A stretch of DNA of 64,000 nucleotides, taken from assembly GCA_023974075.1 (NCBI GenBank), contig CM043789.1, positions 39,557,092 through 39,621,091 of the forward strand, read 5' to 3'. The DNA comes from Chaenocephalus aceratus (taxonomy: Eukaryota > Chordata > Actinopteri > Perciformes > Channichthyidae). A model generated the notes under the pieces. That model was given only the letters and a program-made list of their open reading frames with translations. It did not search any database and had not been told where the DNA came from. Positions 48,675-62,773 of this stretch are shown in pieces. The position numbers and the translations under genes are program-made. Positions within the stretch are counted from its first letter, which is position 1. Every line of letters begins with the position of its first letter.

Positions 48675-50424
48675 TTTGGATCAAGTGCAGTTTAGCCGTT
48701 CATTTACATTGCAACACGTTAGCAGAAAGCACGATAAGCTGTTTCCGGTAGCGACAACAAGCTCACACTGTCTGACTATAACGGGACCACAGGCTCTAAT
48801 AATAATTTACAGTCTGTGAAACAGCTGCTTCTCTTTTACATCCACTGCTTATCTGTACTTCTCTAACCATGTCACAACATCTGTTGTCTTGTTCCCGCTC
48901 CGGTTCCTCTGAACTGTGGATTAACAAGGCATTGTTCAGAGTGGTCAAGCAGAGTGTGGGACCAAGCGCTGCGAGGCAGAAGATCCTTTTCCACACTTAC
49001 TCTGAACAAGACCATTTAGGAATTTCTTACACAATTTGTTCAGTTGATCTTTCCAAAGTTCTGCTGTAAGCACTTCTCGGGAGTGTGCAAACGGAATTAT
49101 TCATCGCATTAACGATAACATAAATGCAGCGGAGACAGAATTTAATGCACCCGTGGAGATTACCTTTATTTACTCATGAAAAAGATACATTGAACTACTT
49201 TCTCTCTCTCTGTAAAAACGATTCTTTTGAACCGTGTCTCCACCACACTGAGACGGATATATGTTAGGTGTGCTAATATCTCCATTTGCATGTCCTTAAA
49301 ATACAGTTGTAATTATAGATAAGACCACCTGTGATCGAGCCACCTCTCTCAGTGTGTTGTTAGTGTAGCATATTATAGATTCATGTTAATGGTGTTCTCT
49401 TCAGGGAGATAGATGGTCAGAAAAAGGTCAGTCACAAATATAAAATGTGCACTCAACCTGTTTTACCTTCTCTGTACTAATATAGTGTTCTTGCGATGTG
49501 TGCTGCTTTTTGTCTTTCCCCCACAATAAAACGGTCTGATTTAAACCTTGCAGCAGGTGCATCACCTCCATCTCTGCATGCCTCCACTGTCCCCGCGCAC
49601 CGGGCCCTTCCCCCGGTGTTTTCCACCCATTGATTGTTGCGCCACTCTGCAGGAATGTGGGAATTAATTAGACAATTGTTTAATGGACTTAGGCACATAA
49701 AGACACGCGGGGCTCGACAGAGTGGCGGCATCCTGCGGCTCCCATTGTCCTTGAGGAACTCTCATTCCAGATGTTCAAGCGGATTGGAGGCTGACCCCTC
49801 ACCTGCTCCTAATTATCATCTGAATGACAACATGGCCCAGATCAATAGTTCCCAGTCGCAGTTTGAAGATCACAGATAAGACGCCACCTTGTTGTCACAG
49901 AGGAAAATGCTAATGTAATTAATGTTCAATAATCCTCTGGCGAAAGATCTGCGTGTGGATATCAATGCTGGATATTTACTCCAAATAGGCCCGGAGGCAG
50001 CAAACAGATCTTCAGTGGAGTGAGAGTGTGAAGCGGAGGAGACTTCCTGTTGAGAGTGCTCATGATGAGGTCAGTGGGACTCTTTAGCACGGTGTCACCT
50101 CCCTGCTGTAGGTGTGTGTGTGGTCAGCTGCTGAAGACACACACTGTGGGCATCTCTGCTGTCCTCTCAGATACAGCCTGGAACTCAATGTTCATTCTCT
50201 TAGAGGTTTTACAAACAGACCGTTTTCTTTCCAGAAGGTTCAAACTCTCTGACAGCATTCTGCATTAGCTTGGTCCATCCAGTGGTGGAATACAAGTGTT
50301 TTAACTACATGAAACTGGATCCTTGGGTTCAAGAGCTGGACACTACGATATCATGACATGAGACTAAGTATTGTTACACATTTGTGGATATCGTAATATG
50401 GCACAAGTGGTGTCTTTCTCTGTT
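48675..50424. other. Gene-desert sequence
   Basis: No gene or repeat recognised. 49620-49930 (GGGAATTAATTAGACAATTG, GCTAATGTAATTAATG) is a homeodomain-rich block and a conserved-noncoding candidate. Confidence 0.3.
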
Positions 50425-50474
50425 TTGAAGTCTATATTGTGCTTTCTATGGTTTTCCCTTTCTTGTAGGTGTCA

Positions 50475-50990
50475 TACCTCATACACACCAACGCAACTCC
50501 GGTTCAAGCTCCGTGCTAGAGCTTTTCAGGTTCAGAACCGGTTCTTCGGTTTAGCTCCGGCTCTTTTCACACCGCACTGGTGCTGCGTCATTGCGTCACC
50601 GTTTGCGTCATGACGTAACCGTTTGCGTCATGACGTAACCGTTTGCGTGCCTGCTTCATAAAGCCAAACCGCGCGGAAACCCCTCACAGCTCACACCGAC
50701 AACAACAACAATGGCCGATTGTGTTGAAGCGCTACTCGTTTTGGTTTTGCTCTGTCGAAACGAAATGGAAGAAATGGGACGACTTTACTACCAACTTTAC
50801 AGTTGTTACATGCTACATTCAAAACTGCTTTACAATTGTAATCATCAACTTCAAACAACGATTCCGATCCCCCCGCCTCGACGTAAGCATGACGTATGCG
50901 GTGCTTGAAAGTAACCGGATTCCGGAGCTAAGAGGCGGCTCCGCTGCGGTGTGAACAGGAAAACCTGGTGCTTTTCAAGCTCCAGCTCCC
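50475..50990 (+). mobile_element. Harbinger-like non-autonomous element with a promoter-like region and first exon
   Basis: The ends are TACCTCATACACACCAACG and CGTTGGTGTGAATGAGGTA, inverted repeats with one mismatch, flanked by TCA at the left and TTA at the right (an imperfect TWA-type 3-bp duplication). Two tandem 20-bp units GTTTGCGTCATGACGTAACC (50602-50641) carry CRE-like TGACGTAA sites, followed by CTTCATAAAGCC and a reading frame. Removing the element restores a continuous host repeat. Confidence 0.78.
50711..50908 (+). pseudogene. Truncated transposon protein, N-terminal remnant
   Basis: 65 codons from MADCVEALLVLVLLCRNEME to PIPPPRRK and a stop. A hydrophobic start, a Tyr/His/Asn-rich middle and a basic end resemble the N-terminus of fish Harbinger nuclease proteins. 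A GTAAGC donor follows at 50883, inside the frame, so the complete helper element may splice here. No catalytic region is present. Confidence 0.4.
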
Positions 50991-51451
50991 AACCGGCCCT
51001 GAAACACCGTTGGTGTGAATGAGGTATTATCGGGGTTTATGTGCATGTAAATGGTTTGCAAAGACTACAATCCCAAAGCTCCCTCCAGAGGGAGTTTCTC
51101 TCCCACACTCCCATCCTTCTTGAAACGCCTCCATTTGACTCCTTAGTTTACTTCCGTACCATAATGACATCACTAAGTAACACCAACGCTTCTATTGGCT
51201 AGCACTCCAACACATTGTACGTGATTCGCTAAGAGGCGGGACATCTCTAAGCGGTTGACCAATCAAACAGACCTGGCTAGCTAACCAATCAGAGCAGACT
51301 GGGCTTTGGTTTCAGACAGAGGGTGAAAAGAGGTGCTGCAGCACAGGCAGTATGAGAACAATACAGAGCTTTTTGAACATTAAAGCATGGAGACATGTCC
51401 CAGAGGCACAAACAAATATGAACCTGAAACGTTAGCATAAGTCTTCTTTAA

Positions 51452-52590
51452 AAAATGCAATTCTGTTTTAAAAGATTGTCACTTTCAGCAGCTCGATATT
51501 TACTGTACAGTTTGTGCAGAAAACATTTATCCTCGCTGCCTAGGCATTTAACAAACTGCTAGTTAGTTCTACTTACAGACCATTTACACATTGCACAGAA
51601 TCTCACCGTTAAATATATAACAATGTGTCTTTGGTATCAACAGCCTGGTGAAAAGACTCTCTCCCCCCCCCCACCGTCCTGATGGCACTGACCTCCTGAT
51701 GACACAGATACCTTCACTATCCTCTGCCTTCCTCTCCTCCTCTGCAAGGTGCCTTTCTCTTGTCTCCGTCGACCCAGCTCAAGACTCCTCTGACTGACTG
51801 AGTTCATGATTAACTTAATACTTTTTTGTATCTTCTAAACCTCTGCTCACAACAATGCTTCCCACTGAGCCATAGCAATTTCTCTGGGAAGCCGCACTCC
51901 CCATGATTCAAAATCATAAACGCAGCGTGTGTCGACGAGGATCCCGGGCCTGATCTCTGGAATAAAACAGGGAGCAGGGAAATAGGCAGGGATGCCCAAT
52001 TAAAGAAATTGTTATTGTGAAACAGCACTGGATCTCATCTGGATTTTGCTTCAGTAACTATCCCATTCCATCTTAAATGATCTGTATGAGCAGTGAAGAG
52101 AGGAGGGAAGGCATGTTTATATGTGTGTGGGAGGGTGTGTTCGCTACAAGATGGAGAGAGATGGAGCAATACAATTTATTCCTTAAGTGAGGTAAAGGCC
52201 ATATTGCCTACCATTAACAGAGCACAACGTCGGCACGGGCTGATAATTAAGTAATCCATGAGAGCATGAGCAATATAGGACAATCACTAACATCCTCCGC
52301 TGCTTTGCCACATCAAGCTTCTCGCCGCTTTTTCTCCCCCCCACCCCAACATCATTTTAGATTACGCTGGAAAATATTATTGCATTGTGATTTGAAACTG
52401 CTGCTGTAGAGAAAATGCTCTGCTCGCAGCTCCAAACTAATGATTCCGGTGAGATGAACTCATTTCAGAGATGCGTGTCGCCTGTCTTTCTAATCTGCTC
52501 CTTTTGCAAAACTTTAGGTTTATATTTGATGAATGGAGGAAAGTTGTTGGTTGTTTTTTAATTGTTGACATATTGGGTGATGCGTGTATT
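51452..52590. other. Gene-desert sequence
   Basis: No gene or repeat recognised. 52180-52460 is non-repetitive, with GGCTGATAATTAAGTAATCC. Confidence 0.3.
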
Positions 52591-52768
52591 TTAAAGAGAT
52601 TTTGTGTCTCTACTGTGACATGCTTTATTAATCAAAAAGCTCTTTTTCACCCTCTGTCTGAAACCAGAGCCCAGTCTGCTCTGATTGGTTAGCTGGCCGG
52701 CTCTGTTGTTATTGGTTAATCGCTTACAGATGTCCCGCCCCTTAGCGAATCACGTACAATGTGTTGGA
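52591..52768 (-). mobile_element. TTAAAGG-type TTAA element fragment, inverted
   Basis: It starts TTAAAGAGATTTTGTGTCTC and, in reverse complement, matches 51225-51451 (CTAAGGGGCGGGACATCTG, AACCAATCAGAGCAGACTGG). It breaks off at ATGTGTTGGAG, exactly where the following repeat begins. Confidence 0.7.
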
Positions 52769-53279
52769 GCCAAGCCCCCAGGAAGTGCGCCGGACTCTGA
52801 TGAAAATATTCGTAGTGTCCAAACGGCGGTACTACAATTTCCGTATCAGTCCGTGACGTCACTGGGCCCGAAAGACTTTTCCCCATTGACTAACACGGGG
52901 AAAGAGACGTCTGTAAATCAGCAGATGTTTTTTTTTAAACTAAATAAACTCAGTATGAAGTATTTTATAGCCCTTATTAGAATCATTCGGTCCTTAAAGT
53001 TATAAAATGCACTAAAAGCGGAATCTAAATTTATTTCTGTCTCCATTCATTCTACTGAGCCGAGAGTGGGAGCTCGGGGGGCGGGGCTTAAGGGGCGCAT
53101 GCTCTGTGAGCACACATACGGGTTCTTCTGCTCTGACAGCTAGGCATGATGGGTAATCTGTGACGTTTCGCTCTCTCAAAAGTTGGGGCCATTTTGTCCT
53201 CAAGCGCCAATGAGCAGCTCTCATAGGAAAGAACGAGACCCTCCATCCATGTTGAGATGTCACTATGTCACAGAAGTAA
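52769..53279 (+). repeat. Dispersed repeat shared with 15075-15300
   Basis: Order CAAGCCCCCAGGAAGTGC, CCGTGACGTCACTGGGCCC, TTTTCCCCATTGACTAACA, GTCTGTAAAT as at 15 kb, then further sequence with GGGGGGCGGGGCTTAAGGGG and GCATGATGGGTAATCTGTGA. The right limit is approximate. Confidence 0.5.
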
Positions 53280-53947
53280 TCAAAGGAGGCGATTCAGGCA
53301 GAGTGGAGGGAACTTTGGAATTTAATCCATTGCAGACAATTTACAGAAAAACCTAAAACACATTTCAGGGTTAATACAAAACAACATAATATAATCCCTT
53401 TTTAAATGTGTGTCTCGATTGAATGTGGGATTCATGAAGCATATACACCACATGTTATTGATATTCCATAACTCAGAGTTTAGTTTGGAAGAAATCTTTA
53501 TGAAGATATTATTGCAACGCCATTACCTTACCTTAAATATGTATACTAAAGTACAAGATTATTTAGATCAAACACTTGTTCTAGTCAGGCCTGTACATAT
53601 AGCATTAAGTATAACTTGAATACAACATGTGAGCTATTTATTTGAGTTATCTTTGGATCAAGTTTATTGGGCTAAAAGATGAAATATTAAAACTCTTGTC
53701 TTTCTCTCACTTTATTCTCCGTTTGTCTTGTTTGCTCGCGTCACTCGCAGAGACACCGACAACATCTCGCTCTGCATTTCACCATGTAGGTCCAGTTGCC
53801 ACTAAAATATTTATCCCGATTGCAATTTACAACAATCCTTAATGTCCGACAGCAGTCTGTATCGTCCATCTCCCTGCTTGTCAAATGGATTTCCTTTGTT
53901 TCTTAAAGACATGTAATCATGGGAGGTGTAGGAAAAGACTCTTAAAT
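53280..53947. other. Gene-desert sequence
   Basis: AT-rich; nothing recognised. Confidence 0.3.
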
Positions 53948-54110
<163 letters not shown>

Positions 54111-55184
54111 AAACGGTAACATTTTAATTCCTGCTTTCATCCATCAAGACTGAAAATACAATTTCATGATCACCTCGCTGCTAGAGCCATGTTTAATAAT
54201 TCCCAATTATGCAGCCAGGCACCTCGTCCACACAGCGTGAGCCCCACAGCTGGCTCGCTGCTCTGTGTGTGTTCAGTCACCTGATATCATCGATGAGCAT
54301 GTTCCCCATCTTAGCAGGTTACGACGCCGGGACCTATGCTGTTGTTTTAATAATACAGCATGGTATTGTCCAGGAGGGAGTTTACGGTGTCTCCCGCGCG
54401 AGCCTTTTTTCTCCAATTTGTACGCAGTTACCCAAACATGCAGCATGCAGCGTTGCAGGCCCCTTCGTGTGGCGAACGCACCAACGCACAGGGACAGCTT
54501 GCACTTATTGTGTGAAAAGAAACACACTGCCTACAAGCGAGGTGTAAGTGCCTGTATTTACACGTTTCAAATGAAACAGCTGATTGTTCAAGTATTTCCG
54601 CCACTGCCACACGGACTCCCACAAATGATTTATGAACAGACAGGCAGAAGAACTGGGACATGTGCTTTACAAATGCTATTATTATAATTAAAGCATGTGT
54701 TTACATATAGGGAAAGCGTCTTGATCTGTCTGACGTTAATACTGAGAGGCAACATCTGTCAGAAAAAAGTCAGATTGTATAGAAGTCTATGAAAAAGTGC
54801 ACCTACTTCACATTCAATTTATTACTAAAATGAACACTTTCCTAATAAGTTTATGGACTCAATCCCTAGATTCAAGTATCCAAGTCCTCTCAGTACAACA
54901 GTACAGTACAGTAGTTGTTGTAAATATGAGTCCTATTTAGAGTGAAATAGACAATAAAGCAGGATATGCTTTGTGCGTGGCTACCTTGTTATTGGCAGGT
55001 CGATACCACTGCTGTTGTCTTAAAACAAATAAACTTCACAAACAAGCGGTTGTGTACGTCACGGTGCCTATGTGCACTTCTTATTAATATTGATCGAGGT
55101 AGCATTATTTTTACTCGCCGAAGTAAATCAGAAATGGATCAACTAAAGTACAAATGGCCCTATTTCTTCTAAAATGCAGTAGAC
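54111..55184. other. Gene-desert sequence
   Basis: 54180-54680 is a mixed-composition non-repetitive block with overlapping 140- and 112-codon + frames and no domain. It may be conserved noncoding DNA. The rest is AT-rich. Confidence 0.3.
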
Positions 55185-55542
55185 TTAAAGGTGGGGTAGG
55201 TACGTTTGAGAAACCGGCTCGAGATCGCTAGAATTTGAAAATACACAACCGGAGAAAATCTTGCCACTTCCTCACAGAGCCCCTCCCCCAACACACGAAC
55301 GCGCACATGACCAATGAGGGCACGAGAGAAGTTTGTGCCCCGATGGAAGGCTGACAGGCAGGTAGGCCATCGGATTGGTTGTACTTTTTACAGTATTACG
55401 GCTTCTACACACATTTTTTTATGGATTTGTTGTCAAAGCACTTACGATATTCATTGCTATCGGGATGTTAAGAGCATTCCATGGAATATAACAAAAAGTG
55501 TATCTCGAGCCGGTTTCTCAAATGTACCTACCCCACCTTTAA
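55185..55542. mobile_element. AGGTGGGGTAGGT family TTAA element, copy 3 (complete)
   Basis: The left end is TTAAAGGTGGGGTAGGTACG and the right end is GTACCTACCCCACCTTTAA. The inverse continues through GAAACCGGCTCGAG, about 35 bp, and TTAA is duplicated (55185-55188, 55539-55542). This copy is the best reference for the family: 358 bp, no coding frame. Confidence 0.95.
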
Positions 55543-58319
<2,777 letters not shown>

Positions 58320-59304
58320 TGACCTGCCTACCCTTCACCTTTTGTCTCACTGTGTGGTGCTGTACTGAGTGCTGGAGGAGGACATGTGAAGAGCCGGACT
58401 CTGGCCAGCAGAATGGCACCCCCGCCTGGGTTTCTCACAACCCCCCTCCCTCTTTTTTCTCTCTCACTCTGTCTCCCTGGCCCGCAGCTATAACAAACAC
58501 ATTTTCTCTGTTAGAGCAGAGGGGAACCGAACACACCAGAAGCCCAAAGATGCAGTGTGTAGTTGTATTTGACCGGGTCAGTCAGATTGGACACTGTTTC
58601 GCTGAAGAGCGGCTCCCACACTTCCCCTCCATCAGCTTGTCTTGCAGCTCTCCGAACGAACACCGTGCCTCTTATGCCTCCTGTTTCCTGTCATACTTAC
58701 ATTTCTCTTGTTTGTCAGCCGTAATTCAGCATCTCATGAATTAGTCATGAGAATAACCGCTTTCATTTAGAGGCTCTAACCTGTGCAGAAAGCCTCCTTG
58801 GCTGACTTAGCAGTGGCACGCACACGGACGCACATGTGGAGCGAAGCTAGATTTGCAGCCAAGGCTCAGTCCACAAATGAGGGGGGGATGTAAATGAGAT
58901 GGCCTGCAGTACTGGTAGGGGGGTGGGGGGGGGGGGTGCTGATCACTGTCCACCACATTAAGCACCACTCATTCCCCCCCGCTCACATGCACAATCATCT
59001 CATCAAATGCCAAACAGCCGCTTCCCGTGTGAACAACAACAACAACAGCAGCCGTGCTAATGAAACACTCGCTGCTAATGTGCTTCGGAGTAGCATGGCA
59101 TTTGTTGAAGATGGAACGATGTTTTAAAAATGGATATCATCTGAGCGTGCAGTCCAGTGCAGGTTATGGAGCTGTCTGTTGCTGGTAAAAACTAACAAGG
59201 AGGTTTTGGAAGAACTCGGCTGGAGGATGTTGAAATGTCAGTGGAACAACTCTTTCAAATTTGGGGCAGATCTGAATCACGAGATTACATTATTTTAGCT
59301 TTTG
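58320..59304. other. Gene-desert sequence
   Basis: No gene recognised. 58930-59120 has an AAC trinucleotide run and AT/GC mixed sequence; a short G run is at 58927-58936. Confidence 0.3.
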
Positions 59305-59447
59305 TTAAAGGGACCGTGTTATGCTTTATTGGGGTGTTCCATTCCTGTAGTGTTATACAGGTTGTGTGCATGGAAAGACTAGAATCCCACATGAAAGCAG
59401 GTACACATGTCACAGTAGAGACACACATGGCATTGTGTCCTCTTTAA
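59305..59447. mobile_element. Small TTAAAGG-type TTAA element, 143 bp
   Basis: It starts TTAAAGGGACCGTGTTATGC and ends GGCATTGTGTCCTCTTTAA. The inverse ends match loosely, and TTAA is at both borders. The inner words GGTTGTGTGCATGGAAAGAC and ACTAGAATCCCACATG follow the family pattern (compare 51040-51080). It is strongly deleted inside. Confidence 0.65.
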
Positions 59448-59934
59448 CATTGGGAGACGTTGCCTTTTGGCCGTGGCAGAGTTCTTCTCTCTTGAGATTG
59501 TAGTTGAAGGATGATTGAGGCACTCACTTTTATAGTCATGGTCAAATATACTCACTAGTAATTGCAGCGATCTGGGATCACTGATAAAAAAAGGCCCGGG
59601 GCATACAAACAAAATGCTTCCTTTATGAAACGGCTCACCACAAGGTGTGTAAATATACTTGAGTAAACTGTCCTTCAACCGTTTCCTGGCTGTCGAGCAT
59701 GATATTATTAGGAGAGGCACGAGATGGTGTCGATATTCTATGTGCTATGTACAAACGTTTCTGTTGGGTTTATTTGTCAGCCAAGGTGCCTGTTATAGCA
59801 ACATGGCGTTGATATTATTGCTTCAGTTGGTTGCCACAAGCGCTTTCATTTTAGTTTAGACTACAGGAAAACAAAATAAATATGCTGTCACTGGATGTTT
59901 AGTGGATACATTTTTACCAACTTCACAATCATTT
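59448..59934. other. Spacer
   Basis: No gene or repeat recognised; the 113-codon minus frame (59720-59379) has no domain. Confidence 0.3.
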
Positions 59935-60194
59935 GGCGGTTTTGGGGCAGTGGTTCGAGCGTTGGTCATCAGATCAAGGGGCGTTGGTGAACTCCAGTTC
60001 GACACCCGCCTCGGCCGCCTCTGCGTCAGGCCGATGTGTCCTTGGGCAAGGCACTTTACCTGCGTTTGCTCCTGTGGGTAATGTCTACAGTAATGATATT
60101 TACATGTCTAATATGTGTACTATGTAATTGTAAAGCGCTTTGAGCACCTGTAAAAGTGCTCTAATAAAAAATATAATGCATTATTATTATTATT
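59935..60194 (+). mobile_element. tRNA-derived SINE with L2-like tail
   Basis: The head has an A-box-like TGGTTCGAGCG and a B-box-like GTTCGACACC about 45 bp apart. The body has GTGTCCTTGGGCAAGGCAC, a block common in fish tRNA SINEs, and the end is TTGTAAAGCGCTTTGAGCAC then ATTATTATTATTATT, as in L2-mobilised SINEs. An RNA polymerase III internal promoter is expected but not testable here. Confidence 0.88.
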
Positions 60195-61867
60195 CGAATT
60201 GAGGATTTCTCTAAATTAAATCCATGGCAGCATTTCAGATCTTTAAAAATGTGTCAGTTGTTGCATGAAGCTGCATCCACACGGTTCTCCATGGGCTCTT
60301 TGCTCATGGACGCAGAGCCTTGCTGTGAGAACAGGGAGTTCAGTTGTGTTTCTATGTTTAAGTACCTCGGGTCGTTTCGCGGTATTTCATGTGAATGCAG
60401 CTTTTCTGTATACATTGTAAGAAGAAATATTTTAACTACACTTTCAGGAAACAACAACCTCGGTGAATAACGGAACCACACTGTAGACAGACATGAATAC
60501 TGATCGCAGACCCCTCGTGTGCTGCTGTGTCAATGCAATCGGCTTTCGGTCACAGATGCCGTCGATAGGACCTCAGAGCGGACTTTGACCCGGCAGAGAT
60601 CCTTCAGTCGACTCATAATAACTCAACATTACCCAAGACAGCGGCAGCACATTAACATCCCATATCGTTCAGTGACAAACACAGCGAAAGTCAACACTTC
60701 TTGTGTACTCAGAGTTGCCCTCCCACTCAGCAAACAAGCTGCTGCTGCTGCCGAGGTTATTTACAGCCAGTTCTGCGACGGTTAACACATTTGTACTCCC
60801 TGAATGCTTCATTTATTAAACTGTGTCGGCGCAATTTGTTCACTTAGCTACCTATTTGTCCCTTTACATGACAGGGTAGAGCTTCCTGTCAGGACTGTTT
60901 TTGTTTCCTCTTAGCACGCTTCCAGCATTGAAATGTGCTGATCACACGGAGCGCAGCCGGGCGAGAGGAAGAGGAGGGAAGGAGAGTAAGCAGACTGGAG
61001 TAAACAACGCTTTGGCGCCTTAAATAAAACATTTGTTTGTGATTGAGGCTTCGTGATGTGAACAGCATGACCTGCTTTACCGGGAGTCTCCGAACAGCCC
61101 GTCCGCCGCCCCGGCAGAAACAGATCCCATCGCTCTGCCCACAGACTCAGCGCCTATTTATATTGCATGAGAACAAATTTCTTTGACAACTTGAGTGATA
61201 GATTTGTACAAGGCCCAAATGTTTCCCTCTTCTGCCGAGGCTCTGTCTGAGTGACATCAATTGCTATTAATAAAAATTTAACAATACATGGCAAATGAGT
61301 TTTTCCTGTTAACATGGTAGGAACAGGAGCACATGGTGCTTGTTGAGGGCTTCCTGGGAATAAGGCTCTGTCTGAGTCAACATGTGAAGAAAGCAGGTGG
61401 GGGAGGAAAGAAAAGCATGCTGTTATTCTGTTGAGTAACACGAAGGGTTAACAACTGAGAAAACACAAGCTAACCGACAAGAGAGGCCTCACTGGCGGCC
61501 ATTCATTCTTCATCGCTCACTCACCGTAACTAAGCGGCGAGAGGTTCGTTAAGAGTTTATGTTTAATCGATGAAATGGTCTCTTTTCAGAAAGTACTCAT
61601 ATTAATTGAATCCAGGTAAAACACATTATTCTTTATTGATTTCCCAAACTAAATCAAAAGCCACGACAGAGAAGGAGATAGTCGATAGATGATGAGAATG
61701 AGGTGGTGAAGGATTTTGCGTCCTTACGTTTGTATTCAAAGTAATTCTGCTGCTAGGTATTGGGAGTATGGGGTTTTTGAAAACACTTATCTAGTGTCTT
61801 GTTTAATTGTGGTTTTGGGAGGAGCCTGATCCATTAACGCTGCGTCACAAACTGAAAGCATGGTAAA
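60195..61867. other. Gene-desert sequence
   Basis: No gene recognised. 60230-60480 and 60500-60790 are mixed-composition blocks with open frames (73-88 codons) on both strands and no domain. 61060-61300 includes TTTGTACAAGGCCCAAATG and is non-repetitive. These could be conserved noncoding DNA. Confidence 0.3.
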
Positions 61868-62540
61868 CAGTGGAGGAGGAAGTACTCAGTGCTCTTACTT
61901 AAGTAACATTACATTACGTCACGTTTATCTAAAACACCTTACAATAAGTGCAATAAACCACGGAGATACACACTCATAACTGCAAGAAAGTACATTTGTT
62001 GTTAGTGCTACATACTTTTTCCAAGTTAAAGTTGTAACAACACAATGTATAAAGTCCTGCATCTGAAAGAAAAATATATATACTTCAAATACAAGAAATT
62101 GTATATAAATATATAATAGCCACATTCGACACACAACATCTAATCAAATGTGATTTATATATTTCTAATATCCCCAAACACTTTTGTGTCAGGGGGATTT
62201 ACAGATCAACACACATGAAGGGCTATGTCGAATATATAATAAAATAACAAGAATATAATTCAAGTACAGATGTACTTATGTATTATGGTGTAGCTGGTAA
62301 AGGTGGGTTCGTGTTTGACCACTAATAGATTGCTCGGTAGCGTATAAGTATCTTATTAGGTCTTATCAAAAGTGAAAATACCCGCTGAGTAAATGTATGA
62401 AATAAAAGTAGTGGAGTAGATGGTAAAGTGTTGTGTCATAATTGTAGTGGAATTTAAATATTAAGTAGCAGAAAATGGAAATACTTAATACTTACTTAAC
62501 TACCTCAATATTATTCTTAAGTACTTTTACTGACAGTTAG
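61868..62540. mobile_element. hAT-like repeat (right end unclear)
   Basis: It starts CAGTGGAGGAGGAAGTACTC, a common fish hAT end, and later has AGTAGCAGAAAATGGAAATAC and CTTAAGTACTTTTACTGACA, the usual subterminal words of that group. The complementary CCACTG end and 8-bp TSD are not visible, so the border is approximate. Confidence 0.6.
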
Positions 62541-62652
62541 TAAAAAACAAACGTACAAGTGCATCTTTTGTTGTTATTTCTTAATCTCATCCTTCATTTC
62601 TTATTAAGATGTATTGTGTCCTCATTAAAGGCGTGCGGTGCTGCATTCAGTG

Positions 62653-62653
62653 T

Positions 62654-62729
<76 letters not shown>

Positions 62730-62735
62730 GCACGC

Positions 62736-62769
<34 letters not shown>
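62653..62769. repeat. (AC)/(GCAC) microsatellite
   Basis: 117 bp with CGCACGCA blocks at the left and centre. Confidence 0.97.

Positions 62770-62773
<4 letters not shown>

Larger units (their letters stand above)
50425..51451. mobile_element. TTAAAGG-type TTAA element split by a Harbinger-like insertion
   Basis: The left end is TTGAAGTCTATATTGTGCTT (TTAA mutated to TTGA). The body continues GGTTTTCCCTTTCTTGTAG, is broken at 50475, and resumes at 50998 with GGGGTTTATGTGCATGTAAA. The right end is GCATAAGTCTTCTTTAA (TTAA at 51448-51451). Its right part matches 195-357 and 52591-52768. Confidence 0.78.

Noticed and set aside
50281..50310. CAGTGGTGGAATACAAGT as a hAT left end
   Set aside because: No partner end or duplication and similarity stops after about 20 bp.
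54209..54687. Overlapping 112- and 140-codon + frames
   Set aside because: Two frames open over the same bases without domains; better explained by balanced noncoding sequence.
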